From positions 1 through 32,942 of the forward strand of contig JAJDHH010000016.1 of NCBI GenBank assembly GCA_030266105.1: a DNA stretch of 32,942 nt. The letters run 5' to 3'. The stretch is from Eubacteriales bacterium OttesenSCG-928-K08 (GTDB taxonomy: Bacteria > Bacillota > Clostridia > Christensenellales > CAG-138). The notes beneath the pieces are model-generated. The model did no database searches, was not told the origin of the DNA, and saw nothing but the letters and a program-made list of their open reading frames with translations. The first letter of the stretch is position 1. Each line of letters starts with the position of its first letter. The position numbers and the translations under genes are program-made. Shown here in pieces: positions 13,307-23,183 of the stretch.

Positions 13307-14353
13307 ATGGAAATGGATAAGCGCAAAATGCGCATTTTGCAGGCAATAATCGACGACTATATTCTGACTGCCGCGCCGGTCGGCTCAAGGTCACTTTCCA
13401 AACGAGCGGATTTTAACATCTCCTCGGCGACCATCAGAAACGAGATGAGCGACCTTGAGGAGATGGGCTACCTCGAGCAGCCGCACACATCCGCCGGGCG
13501 TGTGCCCTCCAACAAGGCCTACAGGCTGTATGTAAACTCAATCATGCAGCGTGCGCAGCTTAACGAAACTGAGCGCAAGGCAATCCGCGCCTACTTTAAC
13601 CAGCGCGCTAACCAGGTGGAAGGCCTCGTGCGCCAAACCGCCACCGCCCTTTCGGACATCACCCGCTACACGGCAATGGTGCTGCCCCCGCAGCTTAGCA
13701 CGGTGCGCATAAAGCACATTTCGCTTGTGCAGCTAAGCCCTGAGCGTGCGCTTTTGGTGCTGGTGACGGATACAGGATTTATACGCGATGTGCTAATCCG
13801 CCTCCCTGAGGGAATAGACAATTACGACCTTGAGCGTTTCACAAAACGCCTGAACGAAACACTGCACGATATGCGGCTTGACCGCATGGTGGTGGATGAA
13901 GTAACATCCATGAGCGAGGAGCTTGGCGCGGATCGTGCGTTTTTCCAAAGCGTGCTTGAAGCGCTGGAGGATCAAGTTCAGCAAAACGCCCAGAAGGTGG
14001 AGCTTGCAGGCACAACAAACCTGCTTTTCCACCCGGAATACAGCGATATGGCTAAGGCAAAGGAGTTCCTCGTTGCGCTGGAGGGTAAGGATACGCTTTA
14101 CCAAATGCTCAAAAAGGCATCCAGCATGGAATTTTCCATAACAATAGGTGAGGAGAACGAAGCGGAGGAGCTCAAGGATGTCAGTATAGTTACGGCAACC
14201 TACCGCATTGGCAGCCAGCCAATGGGCACATTTGGAATTTTGGGTCCCACACGCATGCATTACGGCCGTGTGATATCCATATTAGAATACATGCAGCTAA
14301 GCCTGTCCGAAGCCTTGCTGGGCCTTATAGAACAGGATAGGCCGGAGGAATAG
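13307..14353 (+). CDS. hrcA: Heat-inducible transcription repressor HrcA
   Basis: 348 residues from the ATG at 13307, chosen because AAAGGAGGG lies at the right distance; an in-frame ATG at 13262 is without a site and lies inside the hairpin region. N-terminal winged helix (about residues 1-75) with VGSRSLS, SSATIRNEMSDLEEMGYLEQPHTSAGRVPS, the standard HrcA recognition region, followed by the dimerisation and GAF-like domains. HrcA binds CIRCE and is kept active by GroEL. First gene of the operon with grpE (16-base gap), dnaK and probably dnaJ; a second likely target is htpG at 20705. Confidence 0.97.
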   Translation: MEMDKRKMRILQAIIDDYILTAAPVGSRSLSKRADFNISSATIRNEMSDLEEMGYLEQPHTSAGRVPSNKAYRLYVNSIMQRAQLNETERKAIRAYFNQRANQVEGLVRQTATALSDITRYTAMVLPPQLSTVRIKHISLVQLSPERALLVLVTDTGFIRDVLIRLPEGIDNYDLERFTKRLNETLHDMRLDRMVVDEVTSMSEELGADRAFFQSVLEALEDQVQQNAQKVELAGTTNLLFHPEYSDMAKAKEFLVALEGKDTLYQMLKKASSMEFSITIGEENEAEELKDVSIVTATYRIGSQPMGTFGILGPTRMHYGRVISILEYMQLSLSEALLGLIEQDRPEE

Positions 14354-14369
14354 CAGGAGGAACGCTGGA

Positions 14370-14963
14370 ATGGCAAAAAAGACGGAAGACAAAACAAAGG
14401 CCGTAAAAAACGAAACGGCGGACACTAAGCTCACCAACGAAACTGAAGCGGGCACTGCTGAGGCCGGGGAAGAAAGCATCCCCGAAGTGGTGCAGCTCAC
14501 ACGGGAAGAGTTTTTGAAGGTGCGCGAGCACATTGAGGCGCTCAAAAAGGAAAAGGACGAGAACGTTAACCTCGCGCAGCGCTTGCAGGCGGACTTTGAT
14601 AATTACCGCAAGCGCAACAGCAGCTTAAAAAAGGACAGCTACGATGAAGGCCAGCGCGATTGTATGCGCACGCTTTTGCCCACGCTCGATAATTTCGAGC
14701 GGGCGCTTAACAACGCCAAGGGCGTTGACCCCGCGTATGTTGACGGAATGAGGCTCGTGCAGAAAAATCTGCTTGAAACGCTCGGCAAGCTGGGCATGAA
14801 GGAAATTGACGCAACGGGGATGTTTGACCCCAACCTGCACAACGCGGTTATGCAGGAGGAGGTCGAGGGCCGCTCCCCCGGCGAAATACTCGAGGTGCTG
14901 CAAACGGGCTACGAGGTTGAAGGAAAAATATTGCGATACAGCATGGTTAAGGTTGCGCAATAA
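14370..14963 (+). CDS. grpE: Nucleotide exchange factor GrpE
   Basis: 197 residues, ATG after AGGAGGA. A charged, probably disordered N-terminus (about residues 1-45), a long coiled-coil with LAQRLQADFDNYRKR, then the beta-domain with the family pattern DNFERAL, GMRLVQKNLLETL and FDPNLHNAVMQEE. GrpE acts as a dimer and releases ADP from DnaK. Position between hrcA and dnaK is the standard one. Confidence 0.97.
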   Translation: MAKKTEDKTKAVKNETADTKLTNETEAGTAEAGEESIPEVVQLTREEFLKVREHIEALKKEKDENVNLAQRLQADFDNYRKRNSSLKKDSYDEGQRDCMRTLLPTLDNFERALNNAKGVDPAYVDGMRLVQKNLLETLGKLGMKEIDATGMFDPNLHNAVMQEEVEGRSPGEILEVLQTGYEVEGKILRYSMVKVAQ

Positions 14964-15013
14964 AAAATAGATATATAACACATTTTAACTTGATATTTTA
15001 CAGATTGTGATAG

Positions 15014-16876
<1,863 letters not shown>

Positions 16877-16910
16877 GCATACTATTATAGAGTTGTTAAA
16901 GGATTAAAAG

Positions 16911-16933
16911 TATGAGGGGCAAAGCCCCTCATA
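16911..16933 (+). other. Perfect stem-loop between dnaK and dnaJ
   Basis: TATGAGGGGC (16911-16920), AAA loop, GCCCCTCATA (16924-16933). No T run follows, so it is more likely a processing or mRNA-stability element, or a partial terminator that lowers dnaJ relative to dnaK. The remaining 100 bases to dnaJ contain only weak G/C-rich dyads. Confidence 0.6.
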
Positions 16934-17033
16934 CAAACCTTTCCGGCACAGCCTAGCATGTGCGTTTTATTGTGCCTGGCGGCACTTTGTTTTGTGAGCC
17001 GGTGGCAAGCTCCGGCCAGGGGGATGAAGAATT

Positions 17034-18182
17034 TTGGCAAATAAACGTGATTATTATGAAGTGCTGGGGGTAGAAAAGGGCGCATCGGAAAGCGAAATAA
17101 AAAGCGCTTTTCGTAAGCAGGCAAAAACCTGCCACCCTGACCTGCACCCGGGCGACCAGGAAGCGGAGGCTCGGTTTAAGGAGCTTAATGAAGCTGCCGA
17201 GGTGTTATCCGACCCGCAAAAGCGCGCGCAATACGATCAATTTGGCCATGCCGCATTCGATCAAAGCGCAGGCGGCGCCTACTCCGGCGGCAACCCGTTC
17301 AACGGGTTTAGTGGCTTTTCGGACATATTCGAAACCATGTTTGGCGGCGGCTTTTCATCGGGCGGCAACCGAAATGGCCCGGTTGCGGGCAGCAACCTTC
17401 GCTATTCGCTTACAATTTCCTTTGAGGACGCGGCCTTTGGCGTAAAGCGTGAAATTATGGTGCCGCGCGAGCAGAATTGCTCAACATGCGGCGGTTCGGG
17501 CGCAAAGCCCGGCACCAGCCCCGAACGATGCTCAGCCTGCGGCGGTTCGGGCCAGGTTCGTGTGCAACAAAACACATTTATGGGCTCGTTTACAACCGTG
17601 CGCCCCTGCACGGCCTGCAATGGTTCGGGTGAGGTCATTAAAGAGCAATGCCTTGATTGCCACGGCGCGGGCAGGCTCAAAAAAACAAGCCGCGTGATTG
17701 TGGATATACCCGCGGGCATCGACGATGGGCAAACGATTAACCTTTCGGGCGAGGGCGAAGCGGGCCACCGCGGCGGCCCCAGCGGCGATTTATATGTGAG
17801 CATACGCGTCAAGCCGCATAAGCTTTTCCGCCGCAATGGTTATGATTTGCTGCTGGATATGAAAATTCCGTTTACAACCGCCGCGCTTGGCGGCGAAATT
17901 CAGGTGCCCACATTAACCGGCAAGGTTAAATATTCGATACCCGAAGGCACACAAACAGCCACAACCTTCCGCATGCGCGGCCAGGGAATACAGCGCCTGC
18001 GCGGCAAGGATAAGGGCGACCTTTTAGTTAAGGTTGAGGTGGATGTGCCAAAACGCCTTAGCTCCAAGCAAAAAGAATTGCTGCGCGCCTTTGGCGATGC
18101 GCTGGGCGAAAGCCCGGGCGAGGCAAAGCAAAGCAAGCGCACCGTATTTGGCAAGGTGAAGGATGCTTTTAATAACGAATAG
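17034..18182 (+). CDS. dnaJ: Co-chaperone DnaJ (Hsp40)
   Basis: 382 residues from a TTG start at 17034; AGGGGGATGAAG upstream supports it and no ATG is available before the J domain. J domain residues about 5-67 with the essential HPD at 34-36; G/F-rich linker with GGNPFNGFSGFSD; four zinc-finger motifs CSTCGGSG, CSACGGSG, CTACNGSG, CLDCHGAG; then the two C-terminal substrate-binding domains. DnaJ delivers unfolded clients to DnaK and stimulates its ATPase. The 157-base gap after dnaK holds a stem-loop, so it may be expressed by read-through at a lower level. Confidence 0.98.
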   Translation: MANKRDYYEVLGVEKGASESEIKSAFRKQAKTCHPDLHPGDQEAEARFKELNEAAEVLSDPQKRAQYDQFGHAAFDQSAGGAYSGGNPFNGFSGFSDIFETMFGGGFSSGGNRNGPVAGSNLRYSLTISFEDAAFGVKREIMVPREQNCSTCGGSGAKPGTSPERCSACGGSGQVRVQQNTFMGSFTTVRPCTACNGSGEVIKEQCLDCHGAGRLKKTSRVIVDIPAGIDDGQTINLSGEGEAGHRGGPSGDLYVSIRVKPHKLFRRNGYDLLLDMKIPFTTAALGGEIQVPTLTGKVKYSIPEGTQTATTFRMRGQGIQRLRGKDKGDLLVKVEVDVPKRLSSKQKELLRAFGDALGESPGEAKQSKRTVFGKVKDAFNNE

Positions 18183-18197
18183 CACGTTACCATAACG

Positions 18198-18232
18198 GCG
18201 GCATGAATAAAAAATCGTGCCGCTTTGTTTTG
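18198..18232 (+). terminator. Intrinsic terminator after dnaJ
   Basis: GCGGCATGA (18198-18206) pairs with TCGTGCCGC (18215-18223, one G-U), A-rich loop, followed by TTTGTTTTGT. End of the DnaK operon. Confidence 0.82.
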
Positions 18233-18299
18233 TATATCCCTTTTTTACGTCCAATATGCTATTATAGGATGAGCAACAAAACTGCTGCCGGAGGACAAT

Positions 18300-19568
18300 A
18301 TGGAATACGTGATTACACCCAAACCGCTTGCGGGAGTTGTTAAAGCTCAACCCTCCAAAAGCGCGGCGCAACGCCTGCTGATCTGCTCTTCCCTGGCAAA
18401 CGGCCAATCAGTGATCGACAGAATCGGCTTTTCTGACGATATTAAGGCCGCCTGGCGTGTTGCAGCGCAGCTTGGCCTTTCCCAAACGAGCATCGTTGGG
18501 CGCACCGCCATCGTCAATGGCGGAGGCGATCTTGTGGGGGACACTGCTTTTTGTGGTGAATCGGGCGCCGTTTTGCGCCTGATGCTGCCGCTGGCGTTTC
18601 TAAGCGGCAAGCGGGTTACTTTTTCCGGCGCACAAAGGCACATTTCGCGCCCTATGGACGCATACGCTCAAATTGTGACCTCGCAGGGCGGCGAGTGGAC
18701 GCAGGCTGAACAGTCAGTCACCGTGCGCCACAAGCTTCGCGGCGGGGAATTTCGCATCGTTAACGCAACGGCGGCCTCCCAGTTTTTATCGGGGCTGATG
18801 CTCGCGTTGCCTCTCGTGCAGGAAGATTCCGTTTTGCACATAATAGCCCCGGAGGAATCCCTCCCCTACGTGCTACTCACCCAGCAAACCCAGCGTTTGT
18901 TCGGCGTGGAGTGCGATGTTGACGCAAAGCGTGGTTTAATAAGCATTCCGGGCGGCCAAACATATCTCCCTGCCAATGCGGATGTCGAGGGGGATTGGTC
19001 CCACGCCGCATACGCAGTCGCAGCCGGGGCAATCGGTGAAGAGGGGGTTTCGCTAAGGGGGCTCGATCCGCAATCGCTCCAGGCGGATAAAAACATACTG
19101 CTGTTCCTCAACCAAATGGGCGGCCACTATTCATTTGATGATAAAGGCGTTTTGCATGTGGATTCCGCGCAGCTAAGGCCCATCACTGTGGATATTTCCG
19201 AGTGCCCTGATCTGCTTGCGGTGCTCGCGGTGCTTGCATGTGCAGCAAGGGGAACTTCACGGATAACCAATCGCCTGCAATATAAAGAAAATAGCCGCTT
19301 TGCTTCGCTCAGCGCCGCACTTGGCGCGCTTGGCGGCAAGGTGAGCCACGAAGGGGATGGGCTTGTCATTCAGGGAACAGGCCGCTTGCGTGGCGGCGAG
19401 GCAGATTGCTTCTGCGACCACCGCGTTGCAATGGCGCTTGCAGTCGCAAGCAGCATTTGCGATAATCCCGTTACGCTTGTCGGAACCGAATGCGTTAGAA
19501 AATCCGCCCCGTTATTCTGGGATGAATTCAAAAACCTTGGCGGTCAGTTTGACGAAAGAGCGAGATAA
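18300..19568 (+). CDS. aroA: 3-phosphoshikimate 1-carboxyvinyltransferase (EPSP synthase)
   Basis: 422 residues, ATG after CCGGAGGA. Catalyses transfer of enolpyruvate from PEP to shikimate-3-phosphate in aromatic amino acid synthesis; cytoplasmic. Two inverted alpha-beta domains with the family residues: Lys20-Ser21 in PSKSAAQR, CGESGAVLRL (Ser88), RPMDAY, DVEGDWSHAAY with catalytic Asp, YKENSRF and CDHRVAMAL. The GESG..LR form is the divergent Firmicute type. The gene is isolated here: no other aro gene is adjacent and terminators flank it on both sides. Upstream CTATTAT may be its -10. Confidence 0.93.
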   Translation: MEYVITPKPLAGVVKAQPSKSAAQRLLICSSLANGQSVIDRIGFSDDIKAAWRVAAQLGLSQTSIVGRTAIVNGGGDLVGDTAFCGESGAVLRLMLPLAFLSGKRVTFSGAQRHISRPMDAYAQIVTSQGGEWTQAEQSVTVRHKLRGGEFRIVNATAASQFLSGLMLALPLVQEDSVLHIIAPEESLPYVLLTQQTQRLFGVECDVDAKRGLISIPGGQTYLPANADVEGDWSHAAYAVAAGAIGEEGVSLRGLDPQSLQADKNILLFLNQMGGHYSFDDKGVLHVDSAQLRPITVDISECPDLLAVLAVLACAARGTSRITNRLQYKENSRFASLSAALGALGGKVSHEGDGLVIQGTGRLRGGEADCFCDHRVAMALAVASSICDNPVTLVGTECVRKSAPLFWDEFKNLGGQFDERAR

Positions 19569-19571
19569 TCT

Positions 19572-19610
19572 TAATAAAAGTGCTGCGGCAAAGCCGCAGC
19601 ACTTTTATTA
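19572..19610. terminator. Bidirectional terminator
   Basis: Perfect 18-bp stem with AAA loop (19572-19589 and 19593-19610); core AAAAGTGCTGCGGC, T run on both strands. Between convergent aroA (+) and the MBL-fold gene (-). Confidence 0.93.
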
Positions 19611-19623
19611 GCTAACCACATTT

Positions 19624-19646
19624 TGCTTGCAGCAAAGCTGCAAGCA
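19624..19646. other. Second AAA-loop hairpin beside the terminator
   Basis: TGCTTGCAGC (19624-19633), AAA, GCTGCAAGCA (19637-19646). Perfect 10-bp stem without a T run on either side. Together with the stem at 16911-16933 it shares the AAA triloop form. Confidence 0.6.
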
Positions 19647-19654
19647 TTCATTTA

Positions 19655-20533
19655 TTATAGCGCCTTAAATAACAATCTGTTTTGCTCGAATATAACCTCA
19701 AGGCAGCCTTTATCGAGCAAATACGCAAGGTATGAGCGCAGCGTGCTTCCCACCAGCACATACTGATTAAAATCCATCTTTAACCCAAAATGATCAAACA
19801 CGGCTTTAATGATATCCTCCGTGGAGCACGGGCTTTGGCAAAGCGCACAAACAAGCGCGATTATGCCCTGCACCTTTTCGCGGTTAATCGTTGTAAGCTC
19901 AAGTATGTTTTCAACCGGGCTTGCATGCGCGGGAATATAAAGCTTTGCGTTTATGCTTTCCACACTATCAAGCGTGTTAAGATACTGCTCAACATCATAC
20001 ACAAAATTGACATGATATTTTTCGACTATGTGCGCGCCGCTTAAGCAATCGCCCAAAAACAACACATCATCGGGTGTTCTTACACCAATCATGTCAAAAT
20101 AATGCCCGGGCAGCGGGATAATTTCAAATCCGCCATCCAAATCCGCACCAACAACGCCTGTCGGCACGCTTGGCTGCGCCATTAAAAACTTGTTGCGCAA
20201 GGGCTTGGGTGGAAACCCTCCATACAAAAGCGAAGGCTCAAGATGCGGGAATTTTGTGAAAACCGCCTCAACCTCTGTTGTTAAAAGCTCCGCCTGCGCC
20301 CGCTGCTGCAAAAATGCGTTGCCGCCAACATGATCCGCATGAGAATGCGTGTTGACTATGCGCTTAAGCGTCCACTCGTTTGCTTTAAGATGCTGGTTGA
20401 TCTTTCTGCCCGCTTCTTTGTCGCTGCCGGTATCGATCAATGTCACATTTTTGTTTTCATCCACATACAGCCCGGCTTTTGCGGGGGATTCAATGTAATA
20501 GGTGCGCTTGGCCACCTGAACTAGTTCGTACAA
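19655..20533 (-). CDS. Metallo-beta-lactamase-fold hydrolase
   Basis: 292 residues, TTG start with GTGAGGTG upstream. The HxHxDH zinc motif is THSHADH (His63, His65, Asp67, His68); further ligands are in LPGHYFD, FLGDCLSG and IPAHASP. Fold shared by glyoxalase II, lactonases and other hydrolases; the last 80 residues look helical, as in the C-terminal domain of the LACTB2-like group. Substrate unknown. It has its own promoter at 20560-20588 and is divergent from htpG, without a shared CIRCE near its own start, so co-regulation with heat shock is not implied. Confidence 0.85.
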   Translation of the reverse strand: MYELVQVAKRTYYIESPAKAGLYVDENKNVTLIDTGSDKEAGRKINQHLKANEWTLKRIVNTHSHADHVGGNAFLQQRAQAELLTTEVEAVFTKFPHLEPSLLYGGFPPKPLRNKFLMAQPSVPTGVVGADLDGGFEIIPLPGHYFDMIGVRTPDDVLFLGDCLSGAHIVEKYHVNFVYDVEQYLNTLDSVESINAKLYIPAHASPVENILELTTINREKVQGIIALVCALCQSPCSTEDIIKAVFDHFGLKMDFNQYVLVGSTLRSYLAYLLDKGCLEVIFEQNRLLFKAL

Positions 20534-20559
20534 AATTTACACCTCACAATTCACTAACT

Positions 20560-20588
20560 AGTATCACGACAAATGTGTTAATTGTCAA
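20560..20588 (-). promoter_or_regulatory. Promoter of the MBL-fold gene
   Basis: Minus strand: TTGACA (20588-20583), 17-base spacer, GATACT (20565-20560). Confidence 0.72.
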
Positions 20589-20646
20589 CGACGTATTTTT
20601 ACAAGTTTCTCACATTCGGCCTATATGAATTTTTGGAAAATTGAGT

Positions 20647-20682
20647 TATACTGTATTAGCACTCTAATATCTAGAGTGCCAA
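20647..20682 (+). promoter_or_regulatory. CIRCE operator at the htpG promoter
   Basis: -10 box TATACT at 20647-20652 (no good -35 seen), then TTAGCACTC (20656-20664), nine-base spacer, GAGTGCCAA (20674-20682). One mismatch to the CIRCE consensus. The site begins four bases after the -10 and so covers the transcription start. Confidence 0.92.
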
Positions 20683-20704
20683 TACACACGGCGAGGATTA
20701 AAAT

Positions 20705-22600
20705 ATGCAACCATTTAAAGCGGAATCTAAACGACTTTTGGATCTGATGATCAACTCCATCTACACACATAAGGAAATTTTCCTGCGCGAGCTTATAAGC
20801 AACGCAAGCGACGCGATCGATAAGCTTTATTATCGTGAACTGGATGAAGGCACCGTTGGCCTTTCCAAAGAGGATTATTTCATTTATATTTCAGCGGATG
20901 AGGAAAACCGCACGCTTACGATTTCCGATAACGGCATCGGCATGACAAAGGACGAGCTTGAGCTCCACCTTGGCACAATTGCCGATAGCGGCACGCTACG
21001 CTTTCGCGAGGAGCAGAACAACGCGGAAATTGAAAGCATCGGCCAATTTGGCGTGGGTTTTTATTCGGCGTTTATGGTCGCGCAAAAGGTCAATGTTGTT
21101 AGCCGCGTTTTTAATTCGGATGAGGCATGGCAATGGGAAAGCGAGGGTGTTGAAGGTTTCACGATCTCTCCCGCCGAAAAACAAACGCAAGGCACAACAA
21201 TTACGCTTGTGCTAAAAGAGGACACGGATGATGAAAATTATGGCGAGTTTTTAGAGCAATACCGCTTGCAATCGCTCATCAAAAAATATTCTGATTATAT
21301 CCGCTATCCCATCAAAATGGAGCTTTCAAAATCCCGCCCGGTTGAGCAGGAGGAAAACGCGCCGGAGGATGCCCCAAAATACGAAAGCTACACCGAAATT
21401 GAAACTATCAACTCCATGATCCCGCTGTGGAAGCGCAGCAAATCGGACATTACAAAAGAAATGTACGATCAGTTTTACAAGGAAAAATTCATGGATTATG
21501 AAGCGCCGCTTAAGGTTGTGCACACAAGCGCGGAGGGTGCGGTTTCCTACCATGCGCTGCTGTTTTTCCCGGGGCGCGCGCCATATGATTACTACACTAA
21601 GGAGTTTGAAAAAGGGCTGCAGCTTTACTCAAGCGGCGTGCTGATTATGGACAAATGCGCCGACCTCCTGCCCGACCATTTCAGCTTTGTGAAGGGGCTT
21701 GTCGACTCGCCCGATCTTTCGCTCAATATCTCCCGCGAGCTTTTGCAGCACGACCGCCAGCTTAAGGTGATTGCAGGCAACATCGAAAAGAAGATCAAAA
21801 ACGAGCTTATGGGCCTGCTGACATCCGAGCGCGAAACATACGAAAAGCTTTGGGTTTCGTTTGGCCTGCAGCTCAAGTTTGGCGCATACAGCAACTTTGG
21901 CATGAAAAAGGAGCTGCTGCAGGATCTGCTGCTGTTCCACTCGATGAAGGAAAACAACTTAATAACCCTTCGTGAATATAGGGATGCCATGCCCGAAGCT
22001 CAAAAGGCAATCTATTACGCGAGCGGCCAATCTGTCGAGCGCATCAACCAGCTGCCCCAGTTGGACGCGCTGAGCGATCATGGTTACGATGTGCTATTTT
22101 TGACGGACGATGTGGATGAATTTGTTATGCAGGTGCTTGAAAGCTACGACGAAAAACAATTCCAGTCCATTTCAGGGCAGGATTTGGAGCTTGGCGGCGA
22201 TGAGGAAAAAGAAGCCGCAAAGGAACAATCCGAGGAGCACAAAAAACTGCTCGATGCGCTTGGCAACGCACTTTCCGGGCAGGTGAAGGCCGTGCGACTT
22301 TCCACAAGGCTTAAGCGCCATGCTGTTTGCCTATCCACCGATGGCGCGTTATCCATCGAAATGGAAAAGGTGCTAAACTCCATGCCCACCGACCAGAAGG
22401 TCAAGGCTGAGCGTGTGCTGGAGCTTAACCCCACCCATGCTGTGTTTGAAAAGCTGACGGACATGGACATAAATGACACTGAACGGGTTAATGCCTATGC
22501 GCAAATACTATATGCTCAGGCTCAGCTGCTTGAGGGGATACTGCCGGATGACCCAATCGCCTATAGCGAGGCTGTTATGAACATGATGGCGGGCAACTAG
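20705..22600 (+). CDS. htpG: Molecular chaperone HtpG (Hsp90)
   Basis: 631 residues, ATG after GCGAGGATT. Dimeric ATP-dependent chaperone. The GHKL ATPase domain shows LRELISNASDAIDKL (Glu29, Asn33, Asp36), SDNGIGMTKDEL and GQFGVGFYSAF; the middle domain has the LDLSLNISRELLQ-type region (DLSLNISRELLQ with its catalytic Arg) and the C-terminal dimerisation domain ends in the MMAGN tail. Length is normal for bacterial HtpG. A CIRCE lies between promoter and gene, so HrcA should repress it together with the DnaK operon; in Bacillus subtilis htpG is outside the HrcA regulon. Ends with a strong terminator. Confidence 0.98.
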   Translation: MQPFKAESKRLLDLMINSIYTHKEIFLRELISNASDAIDKLYYRELDEGTVGLSKEDYFIYISADEENRTLTISDNGIGMTKDELELHLGTIADSGTLRFREEQNNAEIESIGQFGVGFYSAFMVAQKVNVVSRVFNSDEAWQWESEGVEGFTISPAEKQTQGTTITLVLKEDTDDENYGEFLEQYRLQSLIKKYSDYIRYPIKMELSKSRPVEQEENAPEDAPKYESYTEIETINSMIPLWKRSKSDITKEMYDQFYKEKFMDYEAPLKVVHTSAEGAVSYHALLFFPGRAPYDYYTKEFEKGLQLYSSGVLIMDKCADLLPDHFSFVKGLVDSPDLSLNISRELLQHDRQLKVIAGNIEKKIKNELMGLLTSERETYEKLWVSFGLQLKFGAYSNFGMKKELLQDLLLFHSMKENNLITLREYRDAMPEAQKAIYYASGQSVERINQLPQLDALSDHGYDVLFLTDDVDEFVMQVLESYDEKQFQSISGQDLELGGDEEKEAAKEQSEEHKKLLDALGNALSGQVKAVRLSTRLKRHAVCLSTDGALSIEMEKVLNSMPTDQKVKAERVLELNPTHAVFEKLTDMDINDTERVNAYAQILYAQAQLLEGILPDDPIAYSEAVMNMMAGN

Positions 22601-22626
22601 CTCTAAACCACAATAAACAAGTATTT

Positions 22627-22671
22627 AACCCCCATAAAAAGCCCCAAACGGGCATTTTATGGGGGTTTTAC
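22627..22671. terminator. Bidirectional terminator
   Basis: AACCCCCATAAAA (22627-22639) pairs with TTTTATGGGGGTT (22655-22667), with an inner GCCC/GGGC pairing, followed by TTTA. Between convergent htpG (+) and rlmH (-). Confidence 0.9.
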
Positions 22672-22702
22672 TTGACTTAATACCTTACAACGCATCTTTA
22701 CA

Positions 22703-23182
22703 TCACTTGTGGTAACTCTCATTCGCGTTGATCTTAAACGCGCGATACAACTGCTCAAGCAGCAGCACCCTTGCAAGCTGATGCGGAAATGTCATTTTCG
22801 ATAGCGAGATTTTTGCATCGGCACGCCTTAGCACCTCAGCTGAAAGGCCCAGCGAACCACCAATAACAAACACAATCCGCCCTTGCGCCTGCGTTAGCCA
22901 ACCGTTAAGCTCTGAAGCAAAAGCTTCTGAAGCATGTGCCTGCCCTTCCAAACAAAGCGCCACGACAAAATCCCGCGGGGATATGCCCGCCAACAAACCC
23001 GCACCCTCTAAAAGCAGCACCTGCTCGCGCTGCGCCGGCGAAAGGCGCTCAGGCGCAGGCTGATCGCGCACCTCTTTGATCTCAAGCTGTGCAAAACGGC
23101 TAAGCCGCTTTTGATATTCGGCGGCGGCATCCCGCCAATAATTTTCCTTGAGCTTACCTACGCAGGCAATTAACATCTGCAT
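22703..23182 (-). CDS. rlmH: 23S rRNA (pseudouridine1915-N3)-methyltransferase RlmH
   Basis: 159 residues from the ATG at 23182 (MQMLIACVGKLKE), the usual family start and length. SPOUT-class enzyme with a knotted SAM site: FVIGGSLGLS, then the conserved C-terminus KMTFPHQLARVLLLEQLYRAFKI and ESYHK. It methylates a pseudouridine in helix 69 of 23S rRNA. The start codon follows the stop of the upstream CPBP gene by one base (TAATATG), so translation is probably coupled. Last gene of the walJ-CPBP-CPBP-rlmH series. The 3' end of rlmH is the site used by staphylococcal cassette elements; nothing is inserted here. Confidence 0.95.
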   Translation of the reverse strand: MQMLIACVGKLKENYWRDAAAEYQKRLSRFAQLEIKEVRDQPAPERLSPAQREQVLLLEGAGLLAGISPRDFVVALCLEGQAHASEAFASELNGWLTQAQGRIVFVIGGSLGLSAEVLRRADAKISLSKMTFPHQLARVLLLEQLYRAFKINANESYHK

Positions 23183-23183
23183 A

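Noticed and set aside
13141-13335. Short minus-strand reading frame across the hrcA leader
   Set aside because: It is a reading of the nested palindrome, without a start context; treated as structure, not a gene.
22703-22740. 3' end of rlmH as an attachment site for a cassette element
   Set aside because: The conserved end resembles the site used in staphylococci, but there is no recombinase gene or second direct repeat; a terminator and htpG follow directly.
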